A stretch of DNA of 16,537 bases from an uncultured Prevotellaceae bacterium (lineage in GTDB: Bacteria; Bacteroidota; Bacteroidia; Bacteroidales; Bacteroidaceae): the NCBI GenBank assembly GCA_937891085.1, contig CALAEY010000041.1:1-16537 (forward strand), given 5' to 3'. This document shows, piece after piece, positions 11,847-16,537 of this stretch. The position numbers and the translations under genes were made by a program. The notes under the pieces were generated by a model, which was given only the letters and a program-made list of their open reading frames with translations, was not told where the DNA came from and did no database searches. Within the stretch, counting starts at the first letter, position 1, and every line of letters starts with the position of its first letter.

Positions 11847-14093
11847 ATGATACAGACAGTTGTTAAGCGAGACGGAAGAATCGTGGGCTTCAATGAAGAG
11901 AAAATCAAGGCTGCCATCCGTAAGGCGATGATCCATACGGAGAAGGGCGAGGACCAACAGTTGATCAACCAAATCACAGACCATATCACCCTGCGCGGTG
12001 GTTCACAGATGTCTGTGGAGGCTATCCAGGACTTGGTGGAACTGGAGCTGATGAAGAGTAGTCGTAAGGACGTAGCTCAGAAGTACATCGCCTATCGTAA
12101 CCAGCGCAGCATTGCCCGTAAGGCTAAGACGCGTGACATCTTCCTTGAGATCATCAATGTGAAGAACAATGACATCACGCGTGAGAACGCCAACATGAAC
12201 GCAGACACCCCTGCGGGCATGATGATGAAGTTCGCCAGCGAGAGCACCAAGCCTTTCGTGGACGACTACCTGCTCAGCGATGAGAGCCGTGAAGCCGTAC
12301 AGCACAACTATCTGCACATTCATGATAAGGACTATTACCCCACGAAGAGTCTCACCTGCGTGCAACATCCGCTTGACAACATCCTGCTGGGTGGTTTCTC
12401 AGCCGGCCACGGCGAGTCACGCCCAGCCAAACGCATCGAGACAGCCAGCGTGTTAGCTTGTATCTCTATGGAGACAGCACAGAACGAGATGCATGGCGGT
12501 CAGGCCATCCCAGCATTCGACTTCTATATGGCTCCTTACGTACGTTCCAGCTTCATCGAAGAGGTGAAGAACCTGGAAGAACTGAACGGCGAAGACTATT
12601 CTCACCTTTATGATAAGGAACTGGAAGACTATCTGGAGCGTCCGCTCACAGGCTTGCAGGGTGAAGACCGTGTGCTGCAGCATGCCATGAACAAGACAGT
12701 GGCACGTGTGCATCAGGCGATGGAGGCATTTATCCACAACATGAATACCATCCACTCTCGCGGTGGTAATCAGGTGGTGTTCAGCTCTATCAACTATGGT
12801 ACCGATACATCTGCCGAGGGTCGTTGCGTGATGCGTGAGATTCTGAAGAGCACCTATCGTGGTGTGGGCAATGGTGAGACGGCCATCTTCCCCATCCAGA
12901 TTTGGAAGAAGAAGCGTGGCGTGAACTACTTGCCAGAAGATCGTAACTACGACCTCTACCAACTGGCTTGTAAGGTGACAGCCCGTCGTTTCTTCCCTAA
13001 CTTCCTGAACTTGGATGCCACTTACAACCAGACAGATGAATGGCATGCCGATGATCCTAAGCGCTATATTCACGAGGTGGCTACCATGGGCTGCCGTACC
13101 CGCGTGTTCGAGAACCGCTTCGGTCCTAAGACCTCTATCGGACGTGGTAACATCTCCTTCTCTACCATCAATATCGTGCGCCTGGCTATCGAATGCATGG
13201 GTGTAGAGGATAAGGAGCAGCGCATCGCCCTCTTCTTTGCAAAGCTCGACCACATGCTGGAGGTCACCGCCAAGCAGTTGGACGACCGCTTCAACTTCCA
13301 GAAGACAGCCTTCGTGAAGCAGTTCCCACTGTTGATGCGCTCCCTTTGGAACGGTTGTGAGAAGCTCGGTCCTAACGACACCATTGAGTCTGTCATCAAC
13401 CAAGGTACGCTGGGTATCGGTTTCATCGGCTTGGCAGAATGCTTGGTGGCACTGGTAGGCAAGCACCACGGCGAGTCTGAGGAAGCTCAGGCATTGGGTC
13501 TGAAGATCATCACTTACATGCGCGACCGTGTGAATGAGTTCTCAGAGCGGTATCGTCACAACTACAGCGTGCTGGCTACCCCTGCAGAGGGACTTTCTGG
13601 TAAGTTCACTAAGGTGGACCGTCGTGACTTCGGCGTTCTGCCAGGTATCACCGACCGTGACTACTACACCAACTCTAACCACGTGCCTGTGTACTATAAG
13701 TGCAGCGCCCTGCACAAGGCGAAGGTGGAGGCTCCATATCATGAGCTGACCCGCGGTGGCCATATCTTCTATGTGGAGATAGACGGCGATGCTACGCACA
13801 ACCCAGAGGTTATCACCCGCGTGGTGGACATGATGGATCAGCTGAACATGGGCTATGGCTCTGTGAACCATAATCGTAACCGCTGCCTGGATTGCGGCTA
13901 TGAGAATGCCGATCCTAACCTGAAGGTTTGCCCGAAGTGTGGCAGCAAGCACATCGACCGCCTGCAGCGTATCACTGGCTATCTGGTAGGTACGACTGAC
14001 CGCTGGAACCATGGCAAACTCTGTGAACTGAACGACCGTGTGACGCATGTAGATGGCCAGTACGGCATCTTCCCTGCAGACGAAGAAGCATGA
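11847..14093 (+). CDS. nrdD: Anaerobic ribonucleoside-triphosphate reductase (class III)
   Basis: This 748-residue glycyl-radical enzyme reduces ribonucleoside triphosphates to deoxynucleotides without oxygen. Residues about 1-90 are an ATP-cone (VVKRDGRIVGFNEEKIKAAI), the allosteric overall-activity site. The catalytic barrel follows. Near the C-terminus four cysteines, C680, C683, C695 and C698 (CLDCGYENADPNLKVCPKCG), form the zinc site. RITGYLVG carries the glycyl radical at G711, 37 residues from the end. The length and order are normal and no residue appears to be missing. It overlaps nrdG by 4 nt (ATGA), so the two are co-translated. The radical is destroyed by O2, which fits the neighbouring cytochrome bd as an oxygen scavenger. 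Confidence 0.97.
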   Translation: MIQTVVKRDGRIVGFNEEKIKAAIRKAMIHTEKGEDQQLINQITDHITLRGGSQMSVEAIQDLVELELMKSSRKDVAQKYIAYRNQRSIARKAKTRDIFLEIINVKNNDITRENANMNADTPAGMMMKFASESTKPFVDDYLLSDESREAVQHNYLHIHDKDYYPTKSLTCVQHPLDNILLGGFSAGHGESRPAKRIETASVLACISMETAQNEMHGGQAIPAFDFYMAPYVRSSFIEEVKNLEELNGEDYSHLYDKELEDYLERPLTGLQGEDRVLQHAMNKTVARVHQAMEAFIHNMNTIHSRGGNQVVFSSINYGTDTSAEGRCVMREILKSTYRGVGNGETAIFPIQIWKKKRGVNYLPEDRNYDLYQLACKVTARRFFPNFLNLDATYNQTDEWHADDPKRYIHEVATMGCRTRVFENRFGPKTSIGRGNISFSTINIVRLAIECMGVEDKEQRIALFFAKLDHMLEVTAKQLDDRFNFQKTAFVKQFPLLMRSLWNGCEKLGPNDTIESVINQGTLGIGFIGLAECLVALVGKHHGESEEAQALGLKIITYMRDRVNEFSERYRHNYSVLATPAEGLSGKFTKVDRRDFGVLPGITDRDYYTNSNHVPVYYKCSALHKAKVEAPYHELTRGGHIFYVEIDGDATHNPEVITRVVDMMDQLNMGYGSVNHNRNRCLDCGYENADPNLKVCPKCGSKHIDRLQRITGYLVGTTDRWNHGKLCELNDRVTHVDGQYGIFPADEEA

Positions 14094-14593
14094 TTTCTGT
14101 CATAAACATTATAGATGACACGATGGTGGACGGACCGGGCTTCCGCACTTCTATATACTGTGCGGGATGCCCGAACGCCTGCCCGGGTTGTCACAATCCG
14201 CAGACCTGGGATATCCATCATGGGAAGTGGATGGAGACGGAGGAGATAATGCATCGTATAGAGGCAGATTCCTTTGCCGATGTCACTTTCAGTGGGGGAG
14301 ACCCCATGTTTCAGGCGGAGGGCTTCGCAGAGTTGGCGGAGACCATCAAGGCACGCACCAAGAAGAATATCTGGTGCTATACGGGGTATCTCTTTGAGAA
14401 TCTGCTAACTAACCCACAGCAATTGCGATTGCTGCAGTCTATCGATGTGTTGGTAGACGGCCCGTTCAAGCAGGAGCTGAAGGACGAAGACTTACTTTTC
14501 AGAGGCAGCAGTAATCAGCGCTTGATTGATGTACCAGCCTCTTTGAGAGACGGGAAGGTCGTCCTCCTGGACTATAATCCCACCCGTCTCTGA
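14090..14593 (+). CDS. nrdG: Anaerobic ribonucleotide reductase activating protein (radical SAM)
   Basis: This 167-residue radical-SAM activase generates the glycyl radical on NrdD. The cluster motif CX3CX2C is C27, C31 and C34 in GCPNACPGCHNP. VDGPGFRTSIYCAGC and the SAM-binding FSGGDPMFQ are typical of NrdG. The reaction uses S-adenosylmethionine and a reduced [4Fe-4S] cluster. The start ATG overlaps the nrdD stop. The gene ends only 12 bp before the convergent alarmone gene, and no intrinsic terminator is visible, so transcripts from the two sides probably overlap. Confidence 0.96.
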   Translation: MISVINIIDDTMVDGPGFRTSIYCAGCPNACPGCHNPQTWDIHHGKWMETEEIMHRIEADSFADVTFSGGDPMFQAEGFAELAETIKARTKKNIWCYTGYLFENLLTNPQQLRLLQSIDVLVDGPFKQELKDEDLLFRGSSNQRLIDVPASLRDGKVVLLDYNPTRL

Positions 14594-14605
14594 ATTCAAT
14601 AAGTA

Positions 14606-15706
14606 TTAATGGTTGTTCGGTTGCATGAACTCAAGGCCTGCAGCCTGACGCATCATATTGTCAGCCAAAGCCAGATTGTTCTCCTGCTCATCGAAGAGAA
14701 TATCATACATGGCCTTCAGTCCCATGCGTCCGCCGCCATTCTTCAATATGTGGACAATGCAGAGATTCTGGAGGCCAACATTCTCTGCGATAATATCCAG
14801 ATCTGTCAGTGCCAGCTGTGAGATAGCCAGTTGGTAGGCATCTTCCTCATTCTCATAGATGAACTTCTCCACATCACCCAGGGTTTCCATGCCCAGATGT
14901 TCCAATACAGGTAAGAACGGGAGTAGGGGAGTTGGGATAATCTCAGCCTGATTCACTGCGGCGATACGTTCGGTCAGTTTCTTGAAAGGATGAAGCTCCA
15001 AGAAATTGCGGAACGATTCGTTGGTCAGTGGCACGTCAGTAAGCTGCCCCGACTTCACCAATGATCTTACCTGCCAGCGATAGTCAGTAACGGTGTTTCG
15101 TAGGCGGCTGAACTCATTGTCCACCAACTCCAGCATACCAGCCAGACGGCTGAACTGACGGCGATATTCTCCTGGCAATTGAACTTCTCCTTTATAGCCA
15201 ATATCATGCTCGATGGTCGACCATACATGCTGCAAGGCCGTACGCATCTGCAGTTCGAAACGAATGTTGTTGATGGCAGGGTCATCGATGACAGACTTTG
15301 GTATGCTGCAAATGTAATGCAGGGAGTTGTAGCCGAAGCTATTCGTCTGATGCATCTTACGCTTATCCACGGATTCCTTCCAGTCTACCTCCAGCGAATG
15401 CTTTACCAAGGCAGCAACCTTATCCACATCGTCAGTGTAGAACGTGATGATGCGCATGCCTACCAAGTCGGTAATATCATCGATGGAATGGTACTTGGCC
15501 CCTTTCAGCTCCAGTTTTCCGATCAGTGATTTCTCTGTTTTGACACGATGCTCGATCGCTGTAACATAAAAGCCTTGCTCGTTTAAGACCTTGCTAAGAA
15601 GGCTGTATGCTATTTCCTCTACCTTATTATAAAGCGGAAGTCGCTCTTGAAATTGCTTCAGCAGTGCTTCGCCGTGGGCATCCAGTTGACTGTTCATTAC
15701 ACTCAT
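14606..15706 (-). CDS. RelA/SpoT-domain alarmone synthetase-like protein with extra C-terminal domain
   Basis: The 366-residue protein has one RelA/SpoT nucleotidyltransferase domain at about 30-210 and no HD hydrolase, TGS or ACT domain. Synthetase motifs look complete: R54-K64 in RVKTEKSLIGK, DDITDLVGMRI (76-86), GYNSLHYI (125-132), ELQMRT (151-156) and the following IEHDIGYK. It should therefore make (p)ppGpp or a related alarmone by pyrophosphate transfer to a purine nucleotide. It is longer than usual small alarmone synthetases (about 210-260 residues). The C-terminal 130 residues (from LTNESFRNFLELHPFKKL) are helical and not recognised, and could be a sensor or oligomerisation part. Start ATG 15706 or 15697 (MNSQLD) are both possible. 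It has a leader of about 130 nt with a terminator-like hairpin. Confidence 0.85.
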   Translation of the reverse strand: MSVMNSQLDAHGEALLKQFQERLPLYNKVEEIAYSLLSKVLNEQGFYVTAIEHRVKTEKSLIGKLELKGAKYHSIDDITDLVGMRIITFYTDDVDKVAALVKHSLEVDWKESVDKRKMHQTNSFGYNSLHYICSIPKSVIDDPAINNIRFELQMRTALQHVWSTIEHDIGYKGEVQLPGEYRRQFSRLAGMLELVDNEFSRLRNTVTDYRWQVRSLVKSGQLTDVPLTNESFRNFLELHPFKKLTERIAAVNQAEIIPTPLLPFLPVLEHLGMETLGDVEKFIYENEEDAYQLAISQLALTDLDIIAENVGLQNLCIVHILKNGGGRMGLKAMYDILFDEQENNLALADNMMRQAAGLEFMQPNNH

Positions 15707-15737
15707 GATAGATTCGTTAATTATATGTCCCTCAACT

Positions 15738-15764
15738 AAAAAGCGGAACTATAAAAGTCCCGCT
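15738..15764 (-). promoter_or_regulatory. Terminator-like hairpin in the alarmone-gene leader (possible attenuator or sRNA end)
   Basis: On the minus strand AGCGGGAC (15764-15757) pairs with GTTCCGCT (15749-15742) including one G-U wobble, loop TTTTATA, followed by TTTTT (15742-15738). It lies about 70 nt after the predicted start site and 31 bp before the ATG. An upstream GGAAC could pair with the same GTTCC and prevent the terminator. Confidence 0.5.
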
Positions 15765-15838
15765 GTTCCCAACACTTTTCCATCAGAATTTGATGAAAAA
15801 TAGTCTTCTTATAGTTAAGAGAGTATTTATTTCGATGG

Positions 15839-15870
15839 CGAAGATAGAAACTTTCTAAGGAATATGCAAA
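15839..15870 (-). promoter_or_regulatory. Promoter of the alarmone synthetase gene
   Basis: On the minus strand TTTG (15870-15867) is followed after 20 bp by TATCTTCG (15846-15839), one base from TAnnTTTG. The transcript would begin near 15832 and carry a leader of roughly 125 nt, including a CATCA/TGATG hairpin at 15781-15795. Confidence 0.55.
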
Positions 15871-15920
15871 TGTTTAGGCTATAAAAATGAGCAAATTACT
15901 CTACTTATGTTGTAAAACAT

Positions 15921-15951
15921 CAAAGGCGACCCTTATGCAGAGTCGCCTTTG
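15921..15951 (-). terminator. Terminator of the OmpA-family gene
   Basis: CAAAGGCGAC (15921-15930) and GTCGCCTTTG (15942-15951) form a perfect 10-bp stem 24 bp past the OmpA stop codon. On the minus strand it is followed by ATGTTTTAC, a weak T-run. On the plus strand the T-run is better, so it may work in both directions. Confidence 0.7.
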
Positions 15952-15974
15952 TTTTTCTGTTTTCCAATGATGGA

Positions 15975-16537
15975 TTAGTTGCCAGCTTCAGCCTCAGCAG
16001 CCTTGATCATAGCCTCACTTGCGTACATGTAGATTTCAACACGACGGTTCTCGGCAGCAGTCTTGCTTTCATCATACTCGTCGAAAGCCTTACCCTCAAC
16101 GAACTTGAACTGACCGTTGGTCACACCCTGCTGAGCAAGGTAATTCTTCACTGCGTCAGCACGATTCTGAGAAACCTTTACGTTGGCATCGCGGGTACCT
16201 ACCTTATCGGTATGACCGTATACAGCGATGTCGGTGTCAGTATCTTCCTTCAGAATGGTTGCCAATTCGCTCAGTGACTTCTTAGACTGATCTGTCAAAG
16301 CTGCAGAATTGAAACCAAAGAGAATACCACCGTCGAAGGTTACCTTAACAGCGTCCAGACCGTTAGTGTCTGAAACCTTCTCAACCTGTGCGTTAGCAAT
16401 CTTGGCAGCTTCTTCAGCCTTCTTGTCCATCTTCTTGCCGATGATGGCACCTGTACCTGCACCTACGGCAGCACCTACGGCAGCACCAATGGCAGCACCT
16501 TTACCATGACCTATCAGGGCACCAACTACGCCACCCA
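15975..16537 (-). CDS. OmpA-family envelope protein with glycine-zipper region (5' end outside window)
   Basis: This is a partial gene. The frame is open to the window end and the true start lies beyond 16537, so the internal ATG at 16430 is not the start. The visible N-terminal part is a glycine zipper (GVVGALIGHGKGAAIGAAVG and on), a membrane-inserting Gly/Ala repeat. It is followed by a short Lys/Ala linker and then the OmpA C-terminal domain: ILFGFNSAALTDQSKKSL, VYGHTDKVGTRDANVKVSQN, RADAVKNYL, ENRRVEIYMYASE. The Asp and Arg in GHTDKVGT and NRRVEI are those that bind diaminopimelate in peptidoglycan. The protein probably ties the outer membrane to the cell wall. The codons for the zipper form a 12-bp tandem repeat (about 16470-16500). 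A lipoprotein or signal peptide is expected upstream but cannot be seen. Confidence 0.88.
   Translation of the reverse strand, partial: GGVVGALIGHGKGAAIGAAVGAAVGAGTGAIIGKKMDKKAEEAAKIANAQVEKVSDTNGLDAVKVTFDGGILFGFNSAALTDQSKKSLSELATILKEDTDTDIAVYGHTDKVGTRDANVKVSQNRADAVKNYLAQQGVTNGQFKFVEGKAFDEYDESKTAAENRRVEIYMYASEAMIKAAEAEAGN

Noticed and set aside
12453..13469. A 338-residue reading frame on the minus strand
   Set aside because: It is antisense to nrdD, whose complete motifs explain the coding signal. The translated product has no recognisable domain.
14606..15706. CapRel-type phage-sensing fused toxin
   Set aside because: The size is similar, but no zinc-finger-like anti-toxin segment is seen and the neighbours are housekeeping genes.

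Overview
The window looks like chromosomal DNA of a Bacteroidales bacterium, most likely Prevotella or a close relative. This rests on repeated Bacteroidota-type promoters (a -7 box TAnnTTTG, often with TTTG 19-20 bp upstream), a Bacteroidales-type HU-like protein followed by a smalltalk peptide, and a DUF4492 gene ahead of cydAB. It also rests on many short intergenic repeats with 7-bp periods. The genus is an inference; there is no rRNA or other marker in the window.

Bases 1-4060 look accessory and modular. A repeat-rich leader is followed by an HU-family protein and a 34-residue smalltalk peptide. Next comes a compact MntA/HepT (nucleotidyltransferase/HEPN) toxin-antitoxin pair lying between two almost identical 51-bp terminator-containing direct repeats. 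A secreted YARHG-domain protein and an unknown beta-rich protein come next and end in a third hairpin of the same design. A MITE-like element of about 154-168 bp with terminal inverted repeats and nested hairpins fills the gap to the next gene.

Bases 4070-8450 hold envelope and small-molecule genes. On the minus strand are a sialidase-like beta-propeller gene and, upstream in the same operon, a metallo-beta-lactamase-fold lipoprotein gene broken by an internal deletion plus frameshift. A minus-strand AraC-type regulator is divergent from a plus-strand pair: a secreted amidohydrolase and a membrane-anchored ABM-domain protein. The promoter of that pair is overlaid by a perfect 12-bp inverted repeat.

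Bases 8450-14600 carry genes for low-oxygen life. DUF4492-cydA-cydB encode cytochrome bd quinol oxidase, and nrdD-nrdG encode the anaerobic ribonucleotide reductase and its radical-SAM activase. A heptamer-based inverted repeat sits between cydA and cydB. Bases 14600-16537 hold, on the minus strand, a RelA/SpoT-type alarmone synthetase gene with a structured leader, and the 3' part of a glycine-zipper/OmpA envelope gene cut by the window end.

No rRNA, tRNA, CRISPR array, transposase or phage gene was recognised. The strongest leads are the direct-repeat-bounded toxin-antitoxin cassette, the MITE-like element, the palindromic operator, the three phased 22-bp units near the left end, and the possible attenuator ahead of the alarmone gene.
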